Assembly (NCBI GenBank): GCA_024734555.1
Contig: JANPWX010000641.1
Location: 890,419 to 954,418, forward strand
Source: Trochalopteron elliotii
Taxonomy: Eukaryota; Chordata; Aves; Passeriformes; Leiothrichidae
DNA: 64,000 nucleotides
Direction of reading: 5' to 3'
Shown: piece by piece, positions 1 to 11,899 of the stretch
How the letters are laid out: every line of letters starts with the position of its first letter
Numbering within the stretch: the first letter of the stretch is position 1
Program-made: the position numbers and the translations under genes
The notes under the pieces: generated by a model
Seen by the model: the letters and a program-made list of their open reading frames with translations, nothing else
Databases searched by the model: none
Told to the model about the DNA's origin: nothing

Positions 1-2409
1 CCTTAGGGATTCCCAGATAGTTCTGTAATAATTATTTACTCCCTAGAAATTTTAGTTTTCAAACAGCTTTGCTAAGACAACCACAGCAAACCAAAGAAGG
101 GGTGGGCTGTATGTGGGAGGGCTAAAGGTCAGGACAATTATTTATGGAAGGTTTATGCCTTTGTTGCAGGGCTTGATGTGTCATTATTCTTGCAACTACA
201 CCTCAAAGGTATTATTTTCCTAAACACAAATCCCCTTTCCTTCCCTCAAACTCCACGACGTTTCTAACTAAAATTAAGTTAGCATTTAACAAAAGCAAAA
301 CACTGTAATTTTAGAACTGTATCACTTCAAGTTGTTTTATTTTTATGCTCAGAGGAGAGAGAAAACCTTTACTTCCTATGAGCCTTTTGTCATGACAAAC
401 CACAACGATAATTACTAGGAAGCTGCTCTTGGTAAAACCTCCCAATCCGGCTGTCACTGGGAAGCCAGACAAACATTCCCAAAATAACAACTAAATAATT
501 GATATTACTGGAGTCACAGAACACAATACCTTGAACAAATACCCAGCAGCCACTGTCACTTCTCCCTAGCTGTGTGACCTGCAGGATTCCTGCTCTGAGA
601 GCAAGATGGGAGGTTACTCATGTAATTATTATCCAAAGGCCATCAACAGTCTGTGCAGAGACCCACAAAGACATTCTTAGTCTGACTGTGCTTTAACCAC
701 GGGATGATTTTAAGTACCTAACCTAATCTCTTGAAATTCCCTTGTTAGCAGAAATGGGCAATCTGAGAGTTTATTTTGCCCTTCCAAAGGCAAAGATTCA
801 GAGTCATTCTGGACCTTTACACAGTTCAGAGTAATTTTGTCTTCACCCCGGTCTTAATTATATTCTCACTTCAAAAAATCCTTATCTAATCACAATTTAG
901 ATGATTATTTAATGACTAGAACAGCATTCTGTACCTCTCCAGGGAAAACACAGTGCTCACACCATCCCTGTGCCAGCCTGGAACCCCTGAAAGAGCATTT
1001 CAGTCTGTGGCATAGCAAATGTATCAGAGAAGGAAGAAATATCCCATTTATCCACTCTGCCCTTAATCCTCTTCAAGTCCTCCCCATTCAGGGATGCAGA
1101 AATGAGCAGAGTGATGGCTAATGGCCCATGGCTCATTGCTGAATGGGTGACGAGCATCCAGAGCCCCCACAGCCAACACAGCAGCAGAGCAGCTTTGCAG
1201 AGAGGGACAACACAGGACCAACACAGGGACCCTGCTCCTCCTTACCTCGGATCCTGCACACCCACAGGTGGGAGCTTGTAAATTAAGTAGTAGAATAAAA
1301 ATAAAAATAAACACTTTGGCAAAAAATTACAGCAGTGTTACAGAAGGAAGCAAGGGAACGAGCAAAATGTGCTGCCAGCAGTACAGGGGTGCACATATTT
1401 AGCATGACACAGGCTCTGGTAGAGGCAGAGATATCAGCTGGGAACAAAGAACAAACCACAAATGTTCTGTATCAGTGGATGAGAAACCTCCTGAGATACT
1501 CAGATAAAACAGAAGGTCCCCTCTGCTGTTCTGTTTTGTGTCTCCACAGGACAGAGCTTGTCTCAGAATGAAATCCTGAAACCAGCTCAGGTGAGGGGCT
1601 GTGAAAGGGAGCAGGAGACACCTGAGGAACCAGCTCTGGCCGTCTCAGCACCAGGGACTGCTCAGGAGGAGCTGGCACAAAGGAGCTCCAGCCTTTCCTG
1701 CAGTCAAGGCTCCCCTGAAGCACATGCTGGCCCAACAATAAAAATGTGACATTTCTGTGCACTTAGACAGACCCTGTGCAAATAAGGGATTTTATTTTTT
1801 TGAGAGCTGTATTTCAAAGCACTCTTTTCAAGCAGGGCTTCAAGAACACAGTGATGGAGACAACGAAGGCGGCGCTCACTTGAGAGAAAGGGCAACTCAG
1901 TTCTGTCTCAACAGAAAACTCTCCAAGTAAAAACGGATTCCAAAGAAAAATGCCAGCAACAGTTTATTTCTAAAGCTCACTGGGGTTTCAGATGGAATTC
2001 TAACAGAGTGCTTAGCACAAACCTTGTCCTTGTGTCTGCAAAAACAAGCTCTTTCTGTAAGGTAAGGCTGTCGAAGTGTATGGGTACCTGGGGGTTTGGA
2101 GGATTATAAAGATGAGAACATTCTCCATTAGAGGACGTAATTCCTCTTACTGCTCAAACTTTGAAGAGCTTTGAAATACTGTGAGCCATTATCTACTATA
2201 AGTGTCCATAAGGGAAAAAAATCCATAGTGTGGGGCAACAGAAAGAAACGTCATCTTTTGTGCCTTGGTCACCTCCTGGTATTAAACCATTATGAGAAGT
2301 TCCTCATGAGAACTCATGTTCCTTCTGCAGAAATTCTGCACAAATTCCCACAGCAGACTAAGTTTGTGTAATTCCTCAGTGTCTCCTCCCCCAAATGCTG
2401 CCTGCACAG

Positions 2410-2500
2410 CAGTGCTGCTGTCCCAGGATCTCTGCTATCCTGAGAGCAGTGCTGGTGTCCCAGGATCACTGTTATACTGAGAGCAGTGCTGGCTTCCCAG
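2410..2500. repeat. 37-base tandem repeat, about 2.5 copies
   Basis: Units start at 2410, 2447 and 2484, each beginning cagtgctg followed by a tcccag block. The first two units differ at only a few bases and the third is cut short after the tcccag. Confidence 0.8.
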
Positions 2501-2619
2501 CCCAGGGACAGCTCTCAGATCTGGTGGATGCACCAGCACAGACTCCCAGAGTGATTTGAGTTGGGAGGTGTCAGAGTCCAGGGCATCCCTTTGGTTGCCC
2601 TGGATGGTCACAGACCTCG

Positions 2620-2723
2620 GTAGAGAGGCCTGGGACCTGAGCAAGAGAGTTTGAGATCTGTACAAGAGGGTTTGGATCCTGGCCAGGGGGGTCTGGGGTC
2701 TGTCCAGGGGGTTTGCCTGGCAC
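2620..2723. repeat. 21-base minisatellite, five degenerate copies
   Basis: Units begin at 2620, 2641, 2662, 2683 and 2704, with a common core of agagggtttgg followed by atcctg or a variant. The period is a multiple of three, so open frames across it show heptad-like repeats (QTLLYRS, QTLLLRS); that is a by-product of the repeat, not evidence of a protein. Confidence 0.75.
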
Positions 2724-2825
2724 GGAGCCCAGGAAGACACAGGCTTTGATTTCAGTCCATGAGAAAAACTTCCAACACAGAGAGGAATTACAAGTCACAA
2801 AGACGTGACAGACAGTAGTGTAGTT

Positions 2826-3220
2826 TATCACCAGGTGGAAAATTTTGTAGTTTTGGGGTTCTCAGAATGGAGGTGAATGGGGAACAAGATGGAGATTTTA
2901 GGGCGGTGCCCTGGGTTCTTCTCCTTCTCCCTTGGCCTCTGTCTTCTGATGTGACGATGACACAAAGTAGTTTAAGGAGACTGGGTCAAGGAAGAGGTGA
3001 CCCTTTTAGTACAGGTGACAGGCATTGGCACGGAATTGTATATAACAGACAAGTAATTATCTGTATAAGAAGGCAGAGACCTCCCATCACAGGGGCAGTC
3101 ACTTGTGTCTGAGCTTCTGTGAACATCTTGGCCAGGCACAGAGAAAATTGATAAGATAAGAAATAATAAACATGCAAGAAATGCAGAAAAACAAGACCTT
3201 GAAGACTCCATTTCATTCTC
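2826..3220 (+). mobile_element. possible degraded ERV LTR
   Basis: A TATATAA at 3039-3045 is followed about 120 bases later by an AATAAA at 3165-3170, the spacing expected between promoter and poly(A) signal in an LTR. The ends are not resolved and no target-site duplication was found, so the limits are approximate. Confidence 0.4.
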
Positions 3221-3420
3221 GTGCCGACTCAAAGCCTTCAGAGGGCAAAAAACACTCACTGGAACCACCAGAACCACCACCTGAATCTCGGGTGAGAGAA
3301 ACCAAATCCGAGAAGGAGGGACCTTGGAGCCCATCCCACTCCCCACCCTGCCATGGGTGGGGTGTTCTTGCCCAGGCCAGGCTGCCCAGAGCCCACCCAG
3401 GGCCCCCAGGCCATGCCTAC

Positions 3421-3539
3421 CTGGCCCCTCCACCGCCCAGCACCAGCGCGATGGCGTTGCCCGTCAGCACCCGGGCCAGGCGTGAGAAATCCGAGTGTCG
3501 GTCTGGGGTCTTCTGGAACACCCGTTCATACATCTCCAC
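3421..3539 (-). CDS. PNPLA7: PNPLA7 exon M (start of patatin catalytic domain)
   Basis: 119 bases. It starts in phase 0 after acceptor gtgcag and ends with two bases of an Arg codon; donor gtaggc at 3420. Residues 510-548 read [20 protein letters not shown], then [25 protein letters not shown] is the Gly-rich oxyanion loop at the start of patatin domains. The nucleophile-elbow exon (expected GGTSIG) should follow, but it is not visible in bases 1-3420, so the next intron exceeds 3.4 kb. A solo LTR lies 208 bases upstream in the preceding intron. Confidence 0.97.
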
Positions 3540-3899
3540 CTGCACAGGAGAGCCAGGAACAGTCACTGCATGGGCAGGCAGAGCCAACAGCAGCCTGCTA
3601 AAAGATGCTGCAAAGGTGAGGAGAATGGAGCTTCTCTCTAGTGAGGGAATGCTGGGGGAGCTGGGGCTGCTGACCCTGGAGAAGACGAGACTGAGAGGAG
3701 AACTCACAGCCCTGTCTGTCCCTGTGTGCAGGGAGGGCTCAGGGCAGTGTCCTGGGTTGTAGTATAGGATGTGCACAAAGTATTCTATCAGCATCTTCAT
3801 GAACTGTTGAATCCAATTGTTGGAGCAGTGTTCTCCCAGGCCCCCTCCCTCTGGGGTGTCTTCTGTTAATGGCCCATCAATGCCTGCTGCAGGACTCAT

Positions 3900-3924
3900 A
3901 GATAACTCCCTCTGGGAGTTATCT
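3900..3924. repeat. perfect 11-base inverted repeat inside the LTR
   Basis: AGATAACTCCC and GGGAGTTATCT are separated by TCT, a perfect stem with a three-base loop. It lies in the upstream third of the solo LTR. Confidence 0.85.
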
Positions 3925-4173
3925 CTCTCTAATGGGCCATCAAGGACCCCCTGTATGACTCATCATCCCATTGGGAGGAGCCAAGCATTCTCACCTGGAT
4001 ATAATCTGGGATTTGGGACAGTACAGGCAGCCCTTACCCACTGGATTCCCAGAGGACCAGAGCTACCAGACCTTTCTACAGGATCACTGCTTCAGGCAGA
4101 CCCCCTCACCTGGACTGCTTCCATCACCCTACTCAGCTTGTATTCTGACTCTGCCAGTGTTCCTTCGTATTAT

Positions 4174-4213
4174 TGCATTTATTTTATTTTATTTTATTTT
4201 ATTTTATTTTACC
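4174..4213. repeat. (TTTTA)n microsatellite
   Basis: About seven uninterrupted TTTTA units, followed by a T-rich run, within the LTR. Confidence 0.9.
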
Positions 4214-4486
4214 TTTTTTTTTTCTTTCTTCTTATTAAATTGTATTTCTGACTTGGAGCCTCTCACTCATTTTGCTTTCAAACCACTACAGGCAGAGACC
4301 AGGCTCTGCTCCATGGGCCCAGCAATGGCACCAGAGGAATGGGCAGCAACTGATGCCCAGGAGTTCCATCAGGACAGGAGGAAAAATTTCTTTCCTGTGT
4401 GGTGACCGAGCACTGGACAGAGACAAGAGAGGCTCTGAAATCTCCCTCACTAGAGATACTCCAAGCCTGTATGGGCACAATCCTAG

Positions 4487-4580
4487 TGACTGCTCCAGGG
4501 GATCCTGTTGAGCAGGGAGGTGGGACTGGAGGAGCTCCAGTGGTCCCTTCCAGCCTGAAGCTGTCAGGGATTCTATTACA
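4487..4580 (+). mobile_element. CR1 3' fragment (weak)
   Basis: It resembles the CR1 3' tail in order: a gagcagggaggt block, a ggagctccagtggtcccttc block, then gggattcta. It is short and diverged. Confidence 0.5.
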
Positions 4581-5074
4581 GCTCTTCTTCAAAGGAACAG
4601 AGGGCTGTGAACCACCCAAACAGTTCTAGTGGCCAGTGGCCTCTCTCAGTCTTTTATAGCTGCTGTAGGGGGTAGTACAGAATTTCCTTTAGAGCTCTTT
4701 CTCTTCCTTGACAAGGATCTGAAGGTCCTGGGAAGCATCCCAGGCTGCCTCAGCCTCGTGTTTAGCACGGATTTTGGGAAGCACAGGGATGCTCCCAACA
4801 AAAAGGATTCTATGGCCTGTACATACCTTTCACTGGGACTCTGAGACAGTGATTACTCTTTCAGGATATCAAAAAGCCAAGTCTGCATCCATAAAGAAAC
4901 CTGGTCCCTTTATCCCTGTTCCCTAAATCCAACTGAGGCCAAACAGATTTAAAGAGAACACCGTGTGTGTAAGAACATGGTGGACTATCACTATCCCAGC
5001 TCCCCTGTGATACACAGATTACAGATCAAGAGAGGAACAGCAAGGGCCCAGCCACCAAACCAGGAATCTCTTAC

Positions 5075-5257
5075 CAGCTTGGGCAGACTCCTTTTGGAGA
5101 AGACTCTGCGTGGACAGTGGATATGGAGGTGAGCAGAACACCAGCTCCTCATGTTGAGCCACTCCACCGTGCGGGAAGGGAGAGGCCCATCCTCCTTATG
5201 GAGCAGGATCAGCTGCTTCTGGGCTCTCACTGCAGTGTTCTCCAGCATCCTCTCCAG
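5075..5257 (-). CDS. PNPLA7: PNPLA7 exon L (region just before the patatin domain)
   Basis: 183 bases, 61 codons, phase 0 at both ends. Acceptor ctgtag, donor gtaaga at 5074. Residues 449-509 include [24 protein letters not shown], then [20 protein letters not shown] and [22 protein letters not shown] favours PNPLA7 over PNPLA6. The basic PRRVFSKRS stretch precedes the patatin domain. Confidence 0.96.
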
Positions 5258-6338
5258 CTACAGCAGTTATGGACACCCAAGGAATGGGCAATAAGTCCCG
5301 GCCACTCCAGTCTCAGGGTGAAATACATCCACACACACCCCACACCCCTATTCCCACCTCAATCCAACTCTGCACAGTCACAACCCCCAAATACGATTAA
5401 TTTAGCCAACAACACTGTTAACTCTGGGCTTGCACAGCACATAGAAGCCTAAAATCAGCCAAGGATTCAAACCTGAATGGTTTTAACTTAAACCAGGCCA
5501 TTAAAAGCTCAGCACAAGCAGGCACTGTTCCTGCAACGTGAGATACTGCCCGAGTCAGACTCGAGCCCACAAATATTCAGTGTTTTCTTCTTTCCCTTCC
5601 CATCAGTCTACTTTTTTTTCCTCCTTGCATTTCTGATTTTGATTTTTTTCTTGTTGTTGTTTTAGGCAACTGCTGGCAGCTTGTTCTGCCTGTGCTTCCT
5701 GCCTCCCACATCCATGCAGGAAGAGCCCACACAACGAGACACACACGAAAGCTGCACGTGGGACCAGCCCAGGCTCTCTGCACGTCAGACTCAGCACTTC
5801 ACCACCCTAAAAAACCTGTGATCCCTTTTTAAAATCTCTTGAAGAATTTTTATCTGGTCAGAGGACTTTGGCAATAAAATATAAACCCATAAAAATAGAT
5901 AGTAAGGGGGAAAAAAATTACAGCTTAAGATCTGTAATAAAATATAATAAATAATTCATACACTGTAATTTAGATCTACTTTTTCCTGAGCACACACCAT
6001 GAATTTCATCCAGGCAGAAAAGCATTTCTCCCTCTGTGTGGAGACCCAAAGAAATTCTGGGCAGAAACACAAAGCTTCAAAGAAATTTTTGATTTACCAT
6101 TGGCCAAAATGACTCTTTAGAGGAAAAGAACTTTGCTGGAAGTACTCCCACATAAAATTTGCCATTACCAGAGGATTCTCATGTTATTCTTTTGCTATTC
6201 CTAACAGGCATTTCTCAGGAATATTTCATTATTTATTCCTCACTGGGTGTTAAACCCAGGAAAATACACGAGTGTAAAGCAACCTGCTTTGCCCTGGGCT
6301 GTTCCCAGTGCCAGGAGGGGAAGGAGCAGCTCCCTCAC
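5258..6338 (-). other. PNPLA7 intron between exons K and L
   Basis: 1081 bases. AT-rich, with poly-T at about 5610-5660 and A/T-rich sequence at 5860-5960. I see no repeat family or other gene. Confidence 0.85.
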
Positions 6339-6507
6339 CTCTCCCACAGTGGGCTCCTGGTCCCCCAGCCCCACGATGAGGATGCAGTCAGCCTGGCGGA
6401 TGCAGCGCTGGGTCCAAGGGGTCAGGGTGCTGTCAGCCTGGTACAGCACAATCCTGTGGATGTCCTCCTGCTGGCCCAGCCAGCTGGTCAGCCTGTACTC
6501 GTGGATG
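6339..6507 (-). CDS. PNPLA7: PNPLA7 exon K (connecting region)
   Basis: 169 bases. One base completes Ser392 and the exon ends in phase 0. Acceptor ccccag, donor gtgagg at 6338. Residues 393-448 contain [20 protein letters not shown], then [20 protein letters not shown] and [16 protein letters not shown]. The region is very highly conserved across the family, but I cannot assign it a specific fold from sequence alone. Confidence 0.96.
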
Positions 6508-6968
6508 CTGGGGACAGACAAGGAAAACAGAGTTCAACTGGTGTTATATCACAGCTCCCAAGAGAAGAGAGGGGAATCTTACACAGGGGAGAGAGCAGCA
6601 TTTCCTGCTCAGCCAGGACCTGCTCCCAGCTCCAGCTGGCTCTGTTTCTCCAGGATTTATACCGTTAGACAAATACTAAGACAGGAGGATAGAGTGATGC
6701 CTCACTTCAGTAATGCTTCCACAGCATCCCTAAGCATGAGCACACTCACAGCAATTCAGCTTTTCCAATTTCTCAAGTGACAAAGTAACTGTGGAAAAAT
6801 CCCACCCACACCTGCACCAAGGACTCTTGAAACATTATTGTCTCCAACACCTGGAGCAGAAGGCCCAGTGTATGTTAGAAGACAGGGTTTTGTTCCCAAA
6901 CTCTGTGTGTTTATAAGAACAGTCCAGTGTGTCTCTGCATTTCCCTGAGCAGTGATGAGGGCAGGTAC
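6508..6968 (-). other. PNPLA7 intron between exons J and K
   Basis: 461 bases, the shortest intron in the window. Nothing else recognised in it. Confidence 0.9.
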
Positions 6969-7032
6969 CTGTCGAGAGCAGCAGAGCCCAGGCGCTGTTT
7001 GATGTTGTCACTGGTGAGCAGCAGGGCAGGAC
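6969..7032 (-). CDS. PNPLA7: PNPLA7 exon J (connecting region)
   Basis: 64 bases. Two bases complete Gly371 and two begin Ser392. Acceptor ccccag; the donor is gtacct at 6968, weaker than the other donors in the window. Residues 372-391 are PALLLTSDNIKQRLGSAALD, continuing as SIHEYRL in the next exon, exactly as in the family. A CR1 fragment begins about 55 bases from its acceptor side. Confidence 0.94.
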
Positions 7033-7087
7033 CTGGGGGAACAAGGAATTTCACCTGTGAACACCTAAACTGGAGCTCCTGGAGAAA

Positions 7088-7246
7088 ACTGCCCAGAGAA
7101 ACTGTGGCTGCCCCACCCCTGGAAGTGTCCAAGGCCAGGCTGGATGGGACTTGGAGCAACCTGGGACAGTGGAAAGTGTCTCTGCCCATGGCAGGGGTGG
7201 GATTGGTTTTAAGGTCCCTTCCAACCTAAACTGTTTTATGATTCCA
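7088..7246 (+). mobile_element. CR1 LINE 3' fragment
   Basis: It contains the CR1 blocks tgcccagagaaactgtgg, ccaaggccaggctggatggg and cccatggcaggggtggga, and ends with ccttccaacctaaactg and a gattcc tail. Confidence 0.9.
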
Positions 7247-7436
7247 ATAATTCAATCCCATGAATTTGCTTTGAAGGTAGTGATGGATCAGTGCATTGAT
7301 CAGAGCTGGCACAAAGTCTTCACAAAAATTTCCACACTTTTCTAGGAATACATCTTCCAATTCTCCCTGTCCCCAGAGCTCACACCCTGCAGTCACAACC
7401 TGCAGGCTCTGTTATCCCATTCCTGGGGGTCACATA

Positions 7437-7556
7437 TGATCCCAGAACCATGGAATGGTTTGAGTTGGAAGGGACCTTAAAGATCATCCCATTCCACGGG
7501 CAGGGACACCTTCCACAGGACCAGGCTGCTCCAAGCCCTGTCCAACCCGGCTCTGG
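7437..7556 (-). mobile_element. CR1 LINE 3' fragment
   Basis: Reverse-orientation CR1 tail: ccatggaatggtttgagttg, then gggcagggacaccttcca and ccaggctgctccaagccc. Confidence 0.9.
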
Positions 7557-9802
7557 TGACAGCTCCTCTTGCAGCTGCATTTTCACCAGCTCAGCATTCA
7601 AAATATCACAGACCCTTACAGCCACAAGGCAGCCAGGATCCTGTTTGCAAAGAAAAAAACTGTTCCCCTGACCTTCCAAAATACAGAACTTGTTCATTCT
7701 GCATTGAGCCAACTCCCCAGGTGAACCCTCAAGATCTCTGCAGCTTTACTACTCCTTACTCAACATGCCAACAGGAACCCCAAATCTGCAGGGCACAGTC
7801 AAACTCCACTACTTACACAGACACATCTGGCAACAACCTTAGATCTGAGCTGAACTTCAGTGCACATAAAGCTTCTTACAGGCACTTGAGTTTAGTTTTC
7901 TTATTAGCAATTCTATTGCAGCAGCAATTTGTGCCATATGTGATGAAGGTTGCAGAGTGACTGCAGCTAAATTAAAAAAATGCAAAGAAAAGAAAACTTC
8001 AGGGAATAACTGCACACCTAGAGAAAATATTACCTTTCTCTCACTGAGAGAGAAATTCACATTTACAAAACATGACAGCTGCTTTGCATTCATGTTTTCA
8101 TTGTGCAATCTCTCATTGTTTCATTAACAACAGAACTGAAATTTATGTACTAAGTAACAAAACACTTCATTATGTGAGGAGTCTCAAGGCAAGGTTATAA
8201 TGTGTTCAGTAAAAATCAAGGAACTGTGAACAACCAACATGGGAGAAGGTCACAAATTCACACCTCTGTGTTGAAAAAGCAAAACCCGCAGATACAGACC
8301 TGGAACTGGCTGTCCTGACCTTCAGGGCCAACTCATCTCCCCCCTCAGTGCTCAAGTCCTGCTGAAAAGGCTTCACTCTGCTTTAATTGACTACTCTTAG
8401 ACTTGAAAAAGTTCCCAAGTGTCATTTTCCATCCTGTACTTTCCAATACCCAAATAACATTTGCTCCTTGATACACTGATTATCAACGTAGATAAAACAG
8501 AAATGGACAAAAACATCCCATAAACAGAGACCAAAAGATAAAGCTGGTGAGAAAGCCCAGAGAGGAGGATGACTCAAGAACAGAATGTGACTTCCCCATT
8601 CTCCAATGGAAGTTCTGGAAGCTGGTTCCTATGAAAGTAACAAGTCCCAAGCAGAGGGAATGAGCAGCACTCCCAGAGCAGATCTGGGCTCAGCCTGCCC
8701 TTCCCTCTGCTGCTCCTTGAGCCATCCAGCAGCAGGGAACAGCCCCAATGCTGGGGAAGGGGGTGATCACCATACCTTTAACACTGGCTGGTTCTTTTAT
8801 CTGATTCACTGTTCACCTGGTGTCAGTGTTGGTCTGGTACAGCTTTGAAATGGCACAATGGGATAAGAGAGGTCTCCCAGAAAGAATACTGCACAGGACA
8901 GAACAGCAAGGGACAGAGTGCAGGGCAATTCTGCAAGCATTCAGCAGCACAGTGATCATCAGTGTTCATTAATGTGTCAGAGCTCTCAGTTAAATAGGAA
9001 AGATAGGTGGATTAAAATTGTATTCCAGCATATGTGGCTTACAAAGCTTTCTGGAAGTTTAGTAGGCAAAGACAAACAGCCTGGAATGCCAAATGAGCTG
9101 AGGAATGCAATAAAAATGCTAAATAAGAGAGAGAACACCAAGGGAACAGCGTGGGCACCTCTGTCTGTAACCCCCCTACCCTGGGCACTGAGATCCAGCA
9201 GCATCAACCACTAAACCCAGGGGACACCATCAAAGCCAGTGACCTGCAGCCAGAACAGCTTTCATCCAAGGGGAGAGGCAGAGTTTGTTGGGCTGGGGTG
9301 GATGCCTGTGCTCCTTCAGACACAGGTACTTTGACTGTGGACAACACGTGTCCAACCAGCACCAGAAGAGCCTTGAAGAGACTTAAAAATCATATCCAGA
9401 CCTCACTTCTGATGTGGGAAAGCAGCAGCTCATAGAACAGGACACAAATAAGGGTGGCCAGACAGAGGCTGGCTGTGCCAGCTCAGGAGAAGCCTGCCCA
9501 GCACCCCATCCCTCCACATGCCAGGGCCACGGGACAAAGATTCCCAGACCTTCCCTCATCCCCAGCACGGAACACGGTGATGCTTCCAACAGAACCAACT
9601 TGTTTTGTCTCAGAAATACCAACCATCTGTTCTGCACTCCCAGCTTCCAGCACGCTCCCAATTAATCAGCCATTAAAACCCCTCCATTAATGAGACCAAG
9701 AACACCAACATATGTGAGCTCAGAAAACAGAACCAACAAAAGTGGTATTTCAACTAAACTGCTGAAAGCAACCGAGTCATTACAAAATATCATTCCCATC
9801 CT

Positions 9803-9944
9803 GGAGGTTCAGTGCCAGGTTGGACAGGGCTTGGAGCAAACTGGGATGGTGGAAGGTGTCCCTGCCCATGGCAGAGGGTGGGCTAAGATGGGCTTTAAGG
9901 TCTCCTCCAACCTAAACCATTCCATGATTCCATGATGATTCAAA
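9803..9944 (+). mobile_element. CR1 LINE 3' fragment
   Basis: It contains ggacagggcttggagcaa, a gtccctgcccatggcag block and a tail of ctaaaccattccatgattcc with a second gattcc-like unit. Confidence 0.9.
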
Positions 9945-11899
9945 TCCACAGCCCTCCAACAGCCACACCTGCAGGCAGGAGTGACCAGGCCAACGTGTCC
10001 ATACATCCCTAAAGTGCTCTGTCACAGTCACACACCTCTAACCACCCCCTCTCCAAACCTGGCATCAGCCTCAGGGGCAGCTTCCAGCCAGAGCTGGCAT
10101 CAGGGACACATCCCTGCACCCCTCAGTGCCCTGTCAGGAGGATCAGAACAGCTCAAAGTGAAGAACAGGAGAGGTGATGTGAGGTAACACAAAATGTTTC
10201 TCCAAGCCCTGTGTGTGTCTCTGACAGCAGCCAGCAGCAGATTGCTGGGGAGGAGTATCAGAGCAAGGAAAACCGAGTGCCATTCCCTGAGCCTCCAGCA
10301 ATCTGCAGCTTTCTCAACCTTTTTGGATTTCTCAAGCCTGAGGTGATGGTTTTCAGTAGAAATCCTGGGGGATTCTTCTGGCAGCCAAGAGCTCACAGGG
10401 ATCCTGAAGCCCAGGTTTCCTGTGCTTCTGCAGGCAGTGGCCTCACTCCAGGCCCAGGGCTCATGGTTTCTTGGGAAAACCTCCTGGAGCACCTAAAGCT
10501 GTACTCCAGAGCCATCTGTTTTTCAGTACAGAACTAAGAATTCCATGAAAGAGAAGGGAAGGGAAGGAAAAGCTGGCAAATACCAGAGGTCTGGTTCATT
10601 TTCTCTGCTAACAAACAAGGGCATTGAACAGAAGGGCTGCAGGAAAGCTTCCAGCCTCCTGCCCCAGAGAGGGGAAAAACCATCACATGAGACATAAAAC
10701 CTCCCTTTTACTGCTAGTGAGCAAGAAATTCACTTTGGTCATTTTTTTCCATAAAACACCAACTTCCTAAGATATGCAGGAGCAGGAGCACAGGTGTCCT
10801 AGTTCTAAGTCCAATAAAACATGGTGCAAAAGTTGTCTCGAGAAATTAGTGGCCCAGAGGGCAGAGAGTAATTTCTGAGGCTCAGAAATTGTTTCAAATC
10901 CACCTTGCCAAAAAAACCCACACCCACATCAAAAGACAACGCCAGTACAAAATGCACTGTGGAAAAATTTCAGCAGAGCAAATTTCCTTGCTTGGACTCC
11001 ATTAAAAGAAAATTTACTTTTGGCCTAATAAAAGTCTACAAATTTATGTGGCAAAGTCACATAACTGATAAATGAGTTGGATGTCAGAGGATCTTGCCCA
11101 GCAAAAAATACTAAATTGTGCCAGGGTTCAGGCACCACAGTGAACATTTCACATTTAAATCTAATCTGTGTGTAAAGACAGACAGAACTGTAACTAAAAA
11201 CTCCAATAAATTATTAGCAAAGATTTTTACTGTGAGCTCTCCAATACATAATACATTTTTAGAACTGAAAAGAAGGAAAATTTAAAGGGCAGAAAGGAAT
11301 GAGAGAGACACATATGTTGGATTTGAATCCCTCCCTACTTCAGTTTGAAATTCTATGAGATCAGAGGGCTCCCACATAGAACCAGAATTTGCACAGCCAT
11401 GTGGTGTCTTTTAGTTGGTCTCAGTAAAGGAACAAGAAAACAGTCAGGGAAATACTTTTGAAAAATCTGAATACTGCAGAAGAACTTCTTATCAAAAGAT
11501 GCTCTCCGCTCTATCAGGATTAAGAAGAAAAGAATTAATAATAAAAATAGACACTATGAACACTGACCAGAATTTATCAGCATGATGAATTGCATGGCAG
11601 AAAAACCTCCCCCCCTTCCTGGCATTCCAGTTCAGAGCTGAAAACTCTGTTCCTGCTTTCTGGAAGTTGGATATTCCACAGCCTCCTTCCCTGGAACCCC
11701 AGACTGAGAGAAGAGCTGTCACACCAGAGCCTGCAGCACAGCCAGGGGACAGCAGGGCTGCAGCCTTGGGGTCACTGGGCTCTGCAGGACCTTCTGCTCT
11801 GCCCACAGAGCTCAGACCATTTTTCATTCTATCTCTGTCTCAAGGTGAAGGAAGGTCCAGCTGCTGCTGCAGGTCCCAAATAAATCTTTCATCACACAG

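Larger units (their letters stand above)
1..3420 (-). other. PNPLA7 intron after exon M (incomplete)
   Basis: No exon was recognised. Bases 1-2400 are AT-rich sequence in which I see no repeat or gene. Two small tandem repeats (2410-2500 and 2620-2723) and a probable degraded LTR (about 2826-3220) follow. Confidence 0.7.
3748..4290 (+). mobile_element. solo LTR of an endogenous retrovirus, 5-base target-site duplication
   Basis: 543 bases, beginning TGTCCTGGG and ending CACTACA, flanked by identical GGCAG (3743-3747 and 4291-4295). It contains a poly(A) signal ATTAAA shortly before the end, a (TTTTA)n tract and a strong hairpin. There is no primer-binding site, coding region or second LTR, so it is a solo LTR left by recombination. 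It is antisense to PNPLA7. Confidence 0.9.
3540..5074 (-). other. PNPLA7 intron between exons L and M
   Basis: 1535 bases. It holds a 543-base solo LTR (3748-4290) and a short CR1-like tail (about 4487-4580). The remaining pieces, including 4581-5074, show nothing recognisable. Confidence 0.9.

Noticed and set aside
3172..3762. A 196-residue open frame on the plus strand
   Set aside because: It runs antisense across exon M and into a solo LTR and has no recognisable domain. The opposite strand clearly carries the PNPLA7 exon.
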